Part shown: piece by piece, positions 1 to 11,576 of the stretch
Layout: each line of letters starts with the position of its first letter
Numbering within the stretch: position 1 is the stretch's first letter
Assembly (NCBI GenBank): GCA_001662425.1
Contig: BDDC01000100.1
Span: forward strand, 48,968 to 112,967
Direction of reading: 5' to 3'
Length of the DNA stretch: 64,000 nt
Source of the DNA: Chlamydomonas sphaeroides
Lineage: Eukaryota > Chlorophyta > Chlorophyceae > Chlamydomonadales > Chlamydomonadaceae
Program-made: the position numbers and the translations under genes
The notes under the pieces: model-generated
The model's database searches: none
What the model was told of the DNA's origin: nothing
The model's input: the letters and a program-made list of their open reading frames with translations, nothing else

Positions 1-147
1 ACGTAAGATAGTCTTGACATAGGATGATGGTCTGAAAGTAGACAATGCGAGGAGTTGTATGGCATTGACGGGCCCGTCTCGCTTCTGTACTACCGGTATT
101 GTGGCCTTGTGTCATGATCGTCTGCGCCGCACCCCCTTCCACGCCAG

Positions 148-2634
148 GTGGCTCCCGAGGTGCTGAAGCGCGCCTATGGCAAGGAGGCCGACATCTGGTC
201 CTGCGGCGTCATCCTCTACATCCTGCTCTGCGGCTGGCCGCCCTTCCACGGCGACAGCACGCAGGTGCGATCGGCGGCAAGCAACCGCCCCCTCAATAGC
301 ATCGCGCAGCTGTAGGAATGCGTCACAGCTGTGTCAACACATAGGTGACCTAACCAGCGGCGGCGACATGTGGCGCTGTGCGGCTTGCGAGCAGCGATAC
401 ACCTTCGCGACACTCTGATTGTAACGCGACTTTTGGTGGTGGAGCGACGTATTGGCGCTGCTGCTACCCCGCTTTGCCCTTCCGCACCAGGCCATCTTTA
501 AAAATATCTTGTCGGCGCCGCTGGACCTCAAGTCCGACCCCTGGCCGCGCATCTCACCGGACGCCAAGGACTGCGTGCGCCGCATGCTGGCGCGCGACCC
601 GCGCAAGCGGCTCACCGCGGACGGGGTGCGTGTGCGTGTACGGCACCGTGCCGTACGCATCAGTCATGCAGAGCCGCGGGCCGCTGTCCCGCCCTGGCCC
701 CAAAGCGGCTGGCTGTACGTGACCGGTAAGCTGGCCACACCACTTGACCCGGCCCCTGCCCTCCGGTCCCTGCGGGCCGCTGGTCCATTGCCTCCAGGTT
801 CTGTCGCATCCCTGGATGCGCGAGAACGGGGTGGTGTCGGACGAGGCATTTGTGCCGGAGATCCTGGTGCGCATGCGGCAGTTCACAAAGGTGCGTCCCT
901 CCTTGCGTACACTGCAAACATAACACAACATAACATGTCGGATATAAAGTTTCTCTACAGATATATACATGTACTTTCACGTGGTTGTTGCAATGTCAGC
1001 GCGAAGAGATCGAGGCCTGCCGCTCCTTCCCCTTGACCCCGTCCCCACCTAGATGAACATGCTCAAGCGTGAGGCGCTCAAGGTCATTGCTCGCTCGCTG
1101 CCACCCATGGAGCTGGCGGGTATGCGCGAGATGTTTGTGGAGATGGACGAGGACAACTCCGGCACCATCACGGTCGACGAGCTGCGAGAGGGGCTCAGGC
1201 GCAAGGGCGCCGAGATTGCCTTGAGCGAGGTGCGGCGGCAAGCGGCTGTGCACATGAATTGCACTTGCAAACGTTGTTTGCGCACAGGAAGTAGTACTTC
1301 ATGTCTGCAATGTGACATCCATGCCTATGCCGTACTGCGCTCCGCAGGTACAGCGCATCCTCAACGACATTGATCTGGACGGCAACTCTAAGATCGACTA
1401 CGAGGAGTTCCTGGCCTCCACCATGCACCTCAACAAGCTTAGCCGCGAGGAGAACATGATCGCCGCCTTCGAGCACTTTGACAAGGGTGCGTGCACGATC
1501 GACAGCGCAGATATCAGCACAGTTTACACAGCACACATCGATTGCAAAACGGAGCTCAGACGCAACGAAACACCTGGTCGAGGCCTTCGCAGCAGGCTGG
1601 CTGGGCCATGAGGTACCACAGCAGGGGAGAGGTACCGCTGCCTCCCTCACACACATATACACACACGCTTCTCCCCTCCCTGTCCCCCTCCCACTCCCCC
1701 CTTCCTTCCGCCTCCCAGACAAGTCGGGCTTCATCACGCGCGAGGAGCTGGTGGACGCTATGAAGGACATTGACGGCGAGGTCAACGTGGACAACATCCT
1801 GGCAACGGTACGTGCGAACTGATCTTGAAACATAATACAACATTACATCCGCGGCTTTGCTTTCGGATGTATGCATGGCCTTCCGCGGTACTCGGCCCCG
1901 GTCAGGCGCGGCAGGTGGCGCCTGACCCTGCCGGCCGCAGCGCGCTTTGCCAATCGCTGCCGCTGAGGGTTTACACATGTCGTACGCTCAGTTCTTGTAT
2001 TTGCTCGGATCTAACGTTTGCTGCGATGCGGTGCATGCAGGTCGACGCGAACGGCGACGGGCGGATCGACTATGAGGAGTTTTGCGCCATGATGCGTAAC
2101 GCCGACCTGGACGTGCTTAAGACGGCGCACGAGGTGCGTCTCAATTGCCTATGCCCTGCAAGTGCTGGGCCTTTACCTAGGCTATGATGGACAGCGAAGA
2201 TTTGATTTGCTTGTCGTAGTACACGGTATTTGACGAAGATGTGCAATTTTCCTTGCTCGCTCGGCCATCCGCAGGCGCTCAAGACAAAAGTCGTCATCAA
2301 GTCGATCATTCACAACGTGAGTACCACATCTCACAATTTATCTGTGACGCCTGCCGCTCGAGGACTTGGAGTTGACGGGATTGTGTACACCCTCAGCACA
2401 CAGAATGGACACAGCGGCGTTCTCTGTCTCGGGTAGCACCGGCACGCCGAGCAACCCACGTCATCTCACCGCTAGGCATTGCAACAAAGCTTAGCTTGCC
2501 ATGAGTTGGACCAAGCTCGTACGCCGCAACCCATCCAACCCCAGGTCGGGCTGGAGCCGGTGCGCGAAGACAGCCAATTCGACATCCGGAGGCCCTCGGG
2601 GGGGCTGCCCGCCGCCGCCACCGCGGCCTCTTAG
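148..2634 (+). CDS. Calcium-dependent protein kinase (CDPK), 5'-truncated
   Basis: Ser/Thr kinase fused to a calmodulin-like domain, activated by Ca2+. Nine exons are visible: 148-264, 491-625, 798-890, 1053-1229, 1348-1486, 1719-1807, 2041-2133, 2275-2316 and 2545-2634 (TAG). All phases agree and give 324 residues. The first visible exon begins at the kinase APE motif (VAPEVLKRAYGKEADIWSCG), so the ATP-binding lobe and start lie left of the window. The C-lobe ends at LSHPWMREN. A junction/autoinhibitory segment follows, then four canonical EF-hand loops: DEDNSGTITVDE, DLDGNSKIDYEE, DKDKSGFITREE and DANGDGRIDYEE. The last two exons (SIIHN then VGLEPVRED) are less conserved; reading on from 2316 without splicing would reach another stop near 2436. 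The kinase and EF-hand identity is secure; the exact 3' end is inferred. Confidence 0.93.
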
Positions 2635-3001
2635 GCGCCAGCGCCCCGCCCGCCACTGCGCCGGCGCCAGCGCGCCGCACTGCGGCAGCAGGCGCACCGG
2701 GCTGGGCTGCTCGGCGCTGGCCGCTGCGCCAGGGCCCAGGCACTGGCACCGGCACGGAGGGGCTTGGGCCGGGCCGGGCTGAGGGCCGGGCTGGCCTGCC
2801 GGCAGGCTGGCGAGCCACGGCGGAGGCGCGTGGCCGTGACACGGGGGCTGCGCTGGCGGCTGGGCTGCAAAGCCCAGCGGCCACCGCCGTCGTCGTCATT
2901 GCGCAGGCGAGTCCCGGCGGCGGCGTGGCGGCAGGGGCGGCGCGGGCCTGGGCGCGTGGCCTGGGCGGGCCTGGGCCGGCCTGGACTACCACGCGCCCAG
3001 G

Positions 3002-3391
3002 NNNNNNNNNNNNNNNNNNNNNNNNNNNNNNNNNNNNNNNNNNNNNNNNNNNNNNNNNNNNNNNNNNNNNNNNNNNNNNNNNNNNNNNNNNNNNNNNNNN
3101 NNNNNNNNNNNNNNNNNNNNNNNNNNNNNNNNNNNNNNNNNNNNNNNNNNNNNNNNNNNNNNNNNNNNNNNNNNNNNNNNNNNNNNNNNNNNNNNNNNNN
3201 NNNNNNNNNNNNNNNNNNNNNNNNNNNNNNNNNNNNNNNNNNNNNNNNNNNNNNNNNNNNNNNNNNNNNNNNNNNNNNNNNNNNNNNNNNNNNNNNNNNN
3301 NNNNNNNNNNNNNNNNNNNNNNNNNNNNNNNNNNNNNNNNNNNNNNNNNNNNNNNNNNNNNNNNNNNNNNNNNNNNNNNNNNNNNNNNNNN
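3002..3391. other. Assembly gap (390 N)
   Basis: Run of N. The flanks are extremely GC-rich and built from short ggcctgggc / gccggcctg-like units (about 2640-3001 and 3392-3780), so the gap probably hides more of the same low-complexity sequence. Reading frames crossing it are artefacts. Confidence 0.95.
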
Positions 3392-3970
3392 CAAGGGCCA
3401 AACAGCAGGCCGGGCCATCCTGCCGGCCGGCCCGCGGGACCTGGCGCCTTCGGCTTTTCTGCCACAGGACTGAGGGGCTTTGGCCGCCGGCCGGCCGCCG
3501 GCGCCTTGGGCCCCGCCGCCGCCGGCCTGTCGACGGCGGCGCGGCGGCAGCGACAGCGATGCCTTGCGGCGCCGGCCTTGTGTGGCGGCGTGCAGCGGGC
3601 AGGGCTTGTGCAGGGCTTGGACTGGGCTGGAGCTTGCAGGGCGGAGCATGGGTGCACGTGGGCATGGTGATTGGGCAAGGGGCAGCACCGCTGCGGCAGA
3701 GGCTTGGCGCTGCGCGAGGAGCCCGCCCCGACGAGCCCCAGCCGCCGCTGCTCTCGCGGCGGCCGGCCTCGCAGCATGCACGGCTGCGGCCGTGTGAGTG
3801 TGTGGGTGTGTCTGGCGTGCCGGGGTCTGAGAATGACTCCGGGTTTGTCGCCCGCGGCGTGGCACGGCGTGGCGTGCGCAGCCGCGTTAGCAGCAGCTGG
3901 CTGATGCGTACGCGCGTCGAGCCGTTGCAGCCGGCGGAGCAGCTGGCGGTTGCGTGCGGGCTCTATCTAT

Positions 3971-4031
3971 CGTCTGTCGGGCGGTTTCGTCTGTCGGGCG
4001 GTTTCGTCTGTCGGGCGGTTTCGTCTGTCGG
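3971..4031. repeat. 17-bp tandem repeat, about 3.6 copies
   Basis: The unit cgtctgtcgggcggttt is repeated exactly at 3971, 3988 and 4005, with a partial fourth copy at 4022. It lies downstream of the CDPK gene and has no coding role that I can see. Confidence 0.9.
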
Positions 4032-6430
4032 AATGTTTCGAGTGCCGGTATATCGGTTCTTAGTCGGAGCCGTGATGTACTGCGGCGCTCGTGAATGGCC
4101 GGCCCCTCTGGGGCACCAAGTACCGCCGTGCACTCATTATGGGGCCTGGTGGTGGGTTGCTCGGTGCTAACCGGTCGGTGCGGGCTTGCGGCTCTTGGCC
4201 TGTGGTACTCTGATCGGCTGCGTGGGTGATGGGTGTAGGGTGCCTCGTGCATGGGCTATCGGCCGAACTCTTACGTCTGCCTGTTCTGTGCGTGCGTGCG
4301 CGCGCGCTCTCTACAAACTGCATGTCGCATGGCGCGGAACGCACCCCAAGCTGGCTGAACAGTGCGCAGCCAGCGCCTGCGGCGAGCTGCACTCGGCGCC
4401 TGCGCTACGTGGCCTGGTGCACATAACCTCGTCAGCTGCGTCCGTGCCCAGCGTGCGCGTGAGCTGCCTAGTTTTGTGGGCTATGAGAAGCTGTGTGAGC
4501 TATACGCCAGGTGAGAAGTTATGGCAGGTCGGGAGCGAGCTGCACACGGTTGCGTGCATTCGCCGGGTGGCGAGCCTGTGAGCTTCGCCCGGCGGGCTGC
4601 GGCGTGCCGTCCCAGCAAAGTGCTTGCAGGACGCAGGCTCCATGGCTGGGGCCGTCGGCTGTCGCTGGTGCTGCGCTGAAGACGTGTGTGTGTCGGGATT
4701 TGGAAGAGGAGGGCGGAGCGCTGCTCATGCTCAGCCGTGGTCGTGGCAGGGGGCGGGTGGGTGGCCGGAAGGAGCCTATCGAAGCACGCGGCCATTGCCG
4801 CGAGGCATAACCAATGTAAGCCTAATCCAAAGACCGCCCGTGATGACGCACAGGCCGTTTCTACGACCCGATATGATCTTAGCAGGCCCTGGAGGCCCGG
4901 ATGCCTCCAACCAACCTGAGGCAGGACCACCGGCATCAGCTGTGCTGCTCAAGTACATCCTGCCTCAGCAAGTTCTCTGTCCGACAGCCCTCAGCATACG
5001 GCACACCTACAACAGTGCCCCGGCAGATGGCCAGATGCGCATCTCAGCATCAGTACAACGCATGTCGCTCCAAGGCCCCCGCCATCGGCGCCCAGGGCAG
5101 GGGTGCCTGCCGGCGTCCTGGGACCCTCCTCCCCCTTTACGCTAGGGGCCGTCGCCTGCCTGCAGTAGCCACCGCGACATCCAATCCTCTTGTAGCCTGC
5201 GGGTCCTTGTGCCCCACACAACTGCCAACTGCCAACCCAACTGACACACACACACACACACACTGGTACTATTCCGGCCCTAAAAGTTGAACACACCTCA
5301 ACATGTTCAAGGGGACGTAAAGAGCACAAAAGCACAGGCCGACGCGATGGCTCCCCTCTTATCTTATTGGGCATGCCGGTAGCCCCCGCTGCGCATCGAC
5401 TAGGGGGGCGTAGGCCCCTAGAGCGGCACCGTGTCGTCCCTCATCACTGCTTGCATCCCTTGCCCTGTGCCACCCATCGGCGTGACCCCAGCGAGCAGTA
5501 CTCATGCAATGTGATACAGTACGATCAATGTGGAGCGCATGCCACGACACAATACGACACTCCTTCCAGTGCCCGTGCAGTCCCACACCACTGGCTACAA
5601 GGACAGCAGCCGCGAGTGCGGCCCCATGCAAGACCTGCCGATGTTGTTAACTAGGGTGTGAATTATCAATATGTCGGCAACCCAACTCGACATACTTGAT
5701 CAACGCTACCGACTGAAGTACAGGAGCTGGGCACTGCCGAGGCAAGGGCCCACTGCGGGGTCAAGCGCTCGCCGTCCCTCGCGGCCCTCCTGCGCAGCAA
5801 CGTCAGGGGTGCATTGCTTCGTGGCCCCCACGGTGCCGCTCATCAGGGCACGAGCACACGCGCGCGCCACGACGCGATCAGTGCTCTCGTGGCCCTGTTG
5901 CAGGCAAGGTGCAGAACTTCGCAACCAGGCGCGTGCTCTACAATCCAACGATCCCAGCCGATCGTAGATTAATCGCTACTTCACTCGCCTCGAGCGCCGG
6001 TGGGTCGAGCAGACCGACACCAGCCCTTGCATCGGCCCCTGCCAGCCGCACCAGCTGCCAACTGCCAATTGCCAACCGTCAACTGGCCGGCTGCAACGGT
6101 CTTGACACAAAACAAGAAACGCGCAAGCACCAAGCACGGCGTCCGGCACCAGAGTGCGAAGAACATTGTCTTGCCAAGCCGGCGCCCGCCGCGCTGGGTG
6201 CTGGCGCCGGGCGCGAATCCGCCTAGGCTGCTTCCGCTGACTCACGTTCATTGTAACCCACCGGCGCACATACAGGCCACGCATGGCGCACATGTCGCCG
6301 CAGCATGGCGTCAGCCGGCTCTTGGAACCACAGACCGACACGCTACGGCGTCCAGGAGTTGTCAACCCTGCACCGCCAGCTGATGGCAGGGGCGTCGTAC
6401 GCACGGCGGCCCCCGTTCGTGGGGCAACGT
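4032..6430. other. Intergenic, no gene recognised
   Basis: No reading frame here resembles a known protein or forms a convincing spliced model. It holds a CA microsatellite and short variants of ccaactgccaa (about 5220 and 6055). A TGTAA at 4815-4819, the usual chlorophyte polyadenylation signal, could end a very long CDPK transcript, but that is speculative. Confidence 0.5.
5244..5263. repeat. (CA)n microsatellite
   Basis: About ten CA units in an intergenic region. Confidence 0.9.
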
Positions 6431-7471
6431 TCAGCAGGCCTCCGCCGCGCGGCTGACGCGCCCCGCCAGTGGCTGCCGCTGTCCCGCCGTACTAGTCCGG
6501 TCGTACGCCGCCGTACTGCTGCCGCCGCCTGAATGCGTGACGGGCTCGGGCGCCGCCGCACCGCTGCCGTGCCCGTGTGGCGCCGGTGACGCCGTAATCG
6601 TGGGCAGGCAGAACTCGCACCATCGCAGTACGCACAGCTCAGCCGCCGCCAGGGCTGCCGCCGTCACGCCCGCCGCCGCCGCCAGGATCCGGCCTGGCGG
6701 CACCGCTGCCTTGGCCTCCCGAAGTTTCATCGCCAGCCAGAGGCACGCCGCCGCGAAGCCCCGCCACGCGCCGGGGTCGACACGACGGCCCTGTGTCGCC
6801 GCCGCGGCGTTGTGCTGTGGCAACGGCGGCGGCGGTGCTTTGCAGACCTCGCGCTGCCGCCGCCGGTGCTGGTCTGACAGGTTCCCGGCGTGCGCTGGTG
6901 TCGGCGCCGACGACTGGCCGTCAATCGTCGCGCCGTGGCATGCGCCGCTTGAGCGTGCACCTCCGCCGGGCAGGCCGCTGTCGGCCTCAACGCGCATCGA
7001 TAGCATGACGCGCACATAGCCCTCGATGCGGCGCCAAGTGGCGAGTGCGAGCTCTATCGTCTTGGCGCACTGCAGTGAAGTGCAGCTGCTGCCGAGCGTG
7101 GCAATCCATCGCTCCACGGAGCAATTGCCGGCGTCGGAAGTGGCCGGCTCTTGCGGCGAGGGGCGGGATGCGCTGCTGTTGCTGCATGTATGCATCATGC
7201 AAGTGCTCGGGCTGCTGACGCGGGACGAGGCGTGCGCAGCCGTCGACGAGCTCGAAGCGCACGGGGCCGAACTGCTGAGCGCCTGTCGCTTGGCGGCGTG
7301 GGGAGTTGCTCGCGAGTTGCGAAGAAGTTCCCCAAAGCATTCCCGTCGTTTGTGGCCGGCGACAGCGGGGCGCTCGCTGCTCGACCGTGACGCCGTCCAG
7401 CTTTGCAAGGTTGATGCGGCCGCCGCATCCGTAACAAACGGGCTCGAACCCAAAGAAACACCCGGCTGCAT
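6431..7471 (-). CDS. Cyclin-box-like protein, copy A (intronless)
   Basis: Single open frame of 346 residues from ATG at 7469-7471 to TGA at 6431-6433. The frame is open further upstream but without another ATG nearby. Three blocks match the helices of a cyclin N-terminal box: LALATWRRIEGYVRVMLSMR (helix near the MRAIL/WL region), WRGFAAACLWLAMKLRE (like the xxAACLxIAxKYEE helix) and LAAAELCVLRWCEFCLP (like the ExxVLxxLxFxL helix). A low-complexity linker of roughly 60 residues, rich in Ala, Pro and Gln, splits the box between the first and second blocks. No C-terminal cyclin fold follows. It is a clear paralog of the gene at 11577-12794. Cyclin assignment rests on pattern recognition only; a CDK partner is not shown. 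Confidence 0.6.
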   Translation of the reverse strand: MQPGVSLGSSPFVTDAAAASTLQSWTASRSSSERPAVAGHKRRECFGELLRNSRATPHAAKRQALSSSAPCASSSSTAAHASSRVSSPSTCMMHTCSNSSASRPSPQEPATSDAGNCSVERWIATLGSSCTSLQCAKTIELALATWRRIEGYVRVMLSMRVEADSGLPGGGARSSGACHGATIDGQSSAPTPAHAGNLSDQHRRRQREVCKAPPPPLPQHNAAAATQGRRVDPGAWRGFAAACLWLAMKLREAKAAVPPGRILAAAAGVTAAALAAAELCVLRWCEFCLPTITASPAPHGHGSGAAAPEPVTHSGGGSSTAAYDRTSTAGQRQPLAGRVSRAAEAC

Positions 7472-8594
7472 GGTGCGGTAGATGAGTTGTAAATTGGGCG
7501 CCAGAGATTGAGTTGTTTGCGGGGGAAGCGCGAACACGCGCCGCTGGTCCAAACCAATTGCAGTCCTCGCCGCCCTGCGTTGGTCTGCACAGGCAAATTA
7601 TCAGGACGCTTGATATTTAGCACGAACATGCATACGAGTCAGTTGCTGTCGGCAACTGACGTCGATTCTAGGCATTGGTTACCAAGCAAGCCCACACGAG
7701 CCCGCCGGCAAAGAGCTTACTTGTAGCGATGGGAGTCTCTAGCCAGCGGGTATTGTGGCCACGACGTAGAAGAAAGGTTCAAGGTTTCGCAAGAGCCGCA
7801 ACTTTCGCCTGGACGACCAGCAGCGTTGCAGCAGCTGGGAAGGGCCTGTAGCGCAGGACGATGAGGTGGAAGGCCCCTTGCGCGGGAGGTGGGCAGCCTG
7901 AACGCTGAAGTTACTCCTAGACGCTAGAGTGGACGAGATTTGTCCTGAAGAGATGCAAGTCGATGTAATATCCAATTACTTATCGCCAGGCTGGGAGGTT
8001 ATGCCCTCCGAGCGGAAAGGCTGTGACTCGATTGCGTCTTTGTCAGGGTGCGTCATGAAGCACTGCTCACACCGCGTTCGCTGCTGTACGAAGCTGCATA
8101 CAACTACATATGCAATTGCCGACTAGTTCTAAGAGCCCATGAGCACTTGAGACGAAATGTTGCACGGTGCCTAGCTACCTGCGGCATCGTCGGCGCCGTC
8201 GGAAGCCGGCGAAACCCTGGCGAGGCCCGCTCTCATCCCCGAAGGGTTTCATAGAATGATACAATGAGAAGCCACCCTGTGACGTGCCACCACGTGCCAC
8301 CCTCGAAGGAAAGAAAGACCAAGCATAAACGCAATTCCCAGTCCTTGTGATTCGGTTGGCTCGCTTACTCGCCATGGCACTTCCTGTTGGCGCTGAAGCA
8401 CGCCGTTCTCGTCCCAGCCACGCTGAGCCACGGGCCCCCCACACATACATGCATGGGCAGGAGTGCAAGAGCGGGAATTAAGGTCAGGATTTCTTGGGCA
8501 GGAGTTCAAGAACAGTGATAGATGACAAGCCAGGCAGGGCGGCCCGGCACGCCGGCAGGCCAGGTTTCCCGGCAGCAGGCCGGGGCCTGCTCAC
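7472..8594. other. Intergenic, no gene recognised
   Basis: Upstream of the first cyclin-like gene. Lower GC around 7600-8150. I see no coding homology, repeat array or RNA gene. A minus-strand splice exon could exist near 8350-8430 as a continuation of the WD40-like gene, but its sequence is not recognisable. Confidence 0.4.
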
Positions 8595-8894
8595 CGTGGG
8601 CATTCAGCACTTTCGCGGGCTTCCCTGGCGACAGGTCCCAGACCACCAGGCCTTCGTCCCACACCCTACTCTTCACGGCGTCTGCTTTGCGCATACACCG
8701 ACGCTCGCTCTGACCCCTTGCTCCTGATCACTCAAGCATGACGTTTCTGCAACAAACGACGCTTCGGGCGCGTCGCGGCCATTCCCGTCAATCATACATG
8801 CCGTGCGTCATTGGCACGCACCCGCCAGTGCCCGGCCCCTGCCGTACGCAAGAAGCTCCTCCTGACCGTACGGATGCCAGACGCCACGCCCCAT
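8595..8894 (-). CDS. Possible WD40-repeat exon pair (fragment)
   Basis: Two minus-strand exons fit together: 8894-8822, then 8681-8595, with GTGCGT and GTGAGC donors and a CAG acceptor, phases agreeing. The first could begin with ATG at 8892-8894, though a CAG acceptor directly precedes it. The joined peptide includes HPYGQEELLAYG, then VWDEGLVVWDLSPGKPAKVL and NAHG, which reads like the end of one WD40 blade (xVWDL...L.AH). No further blades were found on either side, so this may be a diverged gene, a gene relic, or a chance resemblance. Confidence 0.35.
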
Positions 8895-11576
8895 CTGCCC
8901 CCACCGCCGCGCCCCATCTGCCGCAGCGCCCATGCATTCGGACACCGCCCTACTTGCGGACGATGTGCACCCTGCTGCCTGCCAGTGCATGCCAGCGCAG
9001 CCCGCCAGCTCAACTACGTACGTATTGTTTGTCTGTCCAGTGCCGCAGCTGCGTTACGATTTATCAAGTACTACGGAACTTGCACTACTGCAATTGAGCG
9101 TTGCTAACACCGATACGCGGAGTCATTTGTTGGTAGGACCGTTGCTGTGTAGTCAACACAGCGTATTGCGCGGACGTGCCGTGGGTTACCTGCTGGCAGC
9201 AGACCTGAGCAATGTGCAGAGCTTGTTTCAAGGCATGCGTTCTTTGTGTCTCAGCATACACACGCTACTATCGATCGCCTCTCGCTGCAGTCCCCTGCCT
9301 CACGTGCCCCTGCCCCCGCCCACCGACATGCTGGCCTGGCCTGCCGTGCCTGGTGCCACCTACCGTGCAGGGACGCGCTGAGTTCCGGATTGGCTATGCT
9401 GGCACGAGCGTGTGACTGATGGGCATAAATAGCCCTATCTAACGACTTCCACCACCCTCCACCTCCATCGCGCCCCCGCCCGCTCTTCCCAGGTGCCAAC
9501 CTTTCCACGGCGTCCGCCCGCCCCCGGCGTCCCCCCTTTTTTCTGCACCCGCCCCTCGCAGGTACTCTTCACACTGCCACTGGCGCGGGATAGACTTCCC
9601 TAGCTAGACTAGGTTACGCCGTCCCGTCGGCACAACTCTCCTTGCTACGCGATTACCATTCCGAAGTCTGGCGCAGGCTGATAGGCGCTAGTTGCAGTAA
9701 ATTGGATTCTGGCATAACACGCCACCAGGTGAGCTGGCCGGTTGCTGCGTGCCGCTGCTTTACTCCCCCCTGCATGCCTGTTCACCTGCTTGGCCCCCCG
9801 TCGCAGCAGCTATGGGTGAAATGCCGGGTTCGCAGGATTGCAGGTACAGGTTCTTGACGTGACTTCGTCTGTTTTTAACAACCTTTGATTGCTGCGCCTC
9901 TCCCCAGGTAGGTCAACACGCGCCTTCCTCAGGGGACCGCCCCTCTACCACCGCGGCAGCCGATAGTTCCCCGTGGGGCTCATGGACTCCCTCATGCATG
10001 GTCGTCCTGCCCCCGCGTGTTGTCCTGAGCTCGCGCACCGCGCAACCAGCCAGCCAGCCGCCCGCCCGCCCGCCCCTGCTCGGCGCCCCGTGGCGCAGCG
10101 CTCCTCGCTCCGCCGCACACGCTCGCGGTGCACATACGCGCATCCGTCCCCCGCTGCCGCGTCGTCGGTGTGATGAGTCGGTGGCCCTGCCTCACACAGA
10201 GGCTGGCCGCACCCCGCTCCCTAGGCAGGGGCCAGGCGCAACGCACGAGCCCGCAGGCGCCGCGCGGGCATTGGTCGCGCTGCCGTGCCCACCATCATCA
10301 GGCTTGGCGGGCGACCACCCACCATCGCGCATGGCCAGATGCCTGCATCGACGCAAGAGCCCTTCGGAAGACTCAGTCCCCGTGCGCGCATGGCACAACA
10401 CGTCAGGGGCCATCCCTGCGGCACGCTCAGCTAGGGTACGAGCGCGACTCGCACATGAAACGCCGCGCCGACGCACGAAAAACGAGAAACGCGAACGAAG
10501 GCTGCCATGCAATTTCACTAGGACGTTATCCAAGGAGAGCTGCCGCCGCTGGGCTCAACTCTCGGTCCAATGCTGAACACGCCGTACGTTGTATCATGGG
10601 CGGGGCGGCAGTACACGCGCGACACCCGACCCCTGCTCCGACCGCGGAGCTATCGCGTCAACTCATGAAACAACGATGGCAATGCCAGCACACCCACATG
10701 CACGCAAACAAACATCCTTTGCCCTGCCTGCTATCGCACAGTAGCACGCGCGCACGCACGCGCATTCGCGCACACAGCTCATACTCACCACACCGCCGTG
10801 AGCGAGTCCTCGCGCCACCCTGCCTTCCATGCCCTGGGGCGTCGGCCTGGCGTACGCCGGCACGCTGCCGGGACCCGTGCCCCCAGGCCCAAGCGCCCGC
10901 AATGTGCTAATGCACGCCTCCTGCAATTGCACCTCCAGCAGCGCAGCCTCCTACACACCGGTACGTCCGCTAGTGGCCCACTTGAGGCTGCTCGCCAGCG
11001 GCTCCCCTTGCGCGACTTCGTACCGGTATCAAGCGCGTGCGCCCTCGCGCCGCCAGCGCGCCCAGCCAAGCTCCTCCAACCCCTCCTCACTCGCCTCCAA
11101 AATAAACAGCACCGGTAGCGGCTCCCTCATTCGTTCATACTAGGGGTGCGCGGCCCGGAGCCGCCTGCACGTCTGGCGGCTGCCTGCTTTTCCCGCTCGA
11201 TAATAGGTCGCTGCTCGCCATCTGGGCCCAGACCCAGGCCTTGGCGTCCGCATGGCCTAGCCTGGGCGCGGCGGGACGGCCGGCAACCCGACGACGTACA
11301 CACACACGCGCGGGTCGTGCACCTCGTGCTTACTATATGTTACCTATTTGTGAACACACACGTCGGGCACATGGGTCGACCGGCCACACATACCCACGCA
11401 TGCAGCCGCACAACCCGCGACCACAGGAGCAGGGCCCCGGCGGGCTGCCGGCGTCCCCAAGTGGCCCAACTCCCGCGCTGGTCCGCTCCGCCACCCGTGC
11501 AGGGACGAGCAGCATGCAGCCCGCGCCGTATCTTGGGTTGCATTGTCGATGCGTCGGCAATGCAATTCGATGGATT
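8895..11576. other. Intergenic, no gene recognised
   Basis: Open frames here (for example on both strands between 9990 and 11140) are GC-driven and show no family motif. A short (CCCG)n-like tract lies near 10059-10078. Nothing else was supported. Confidence 0.45.

Noticed and set aside
2393..4170. Long open frames (344-490 codons) on both strands across the first gap
   Set aside because: They run through 390 N and GC-rich repeats; openness reflects the lack of A/T for stop codons.
6537..7019. Plus-strand frame of 160 codons over cyclin-like copy A
   Set aside because: Mirror frame of the minus-strand gene; the minus frame is longer and has a paralog that conserves its protein sequence.
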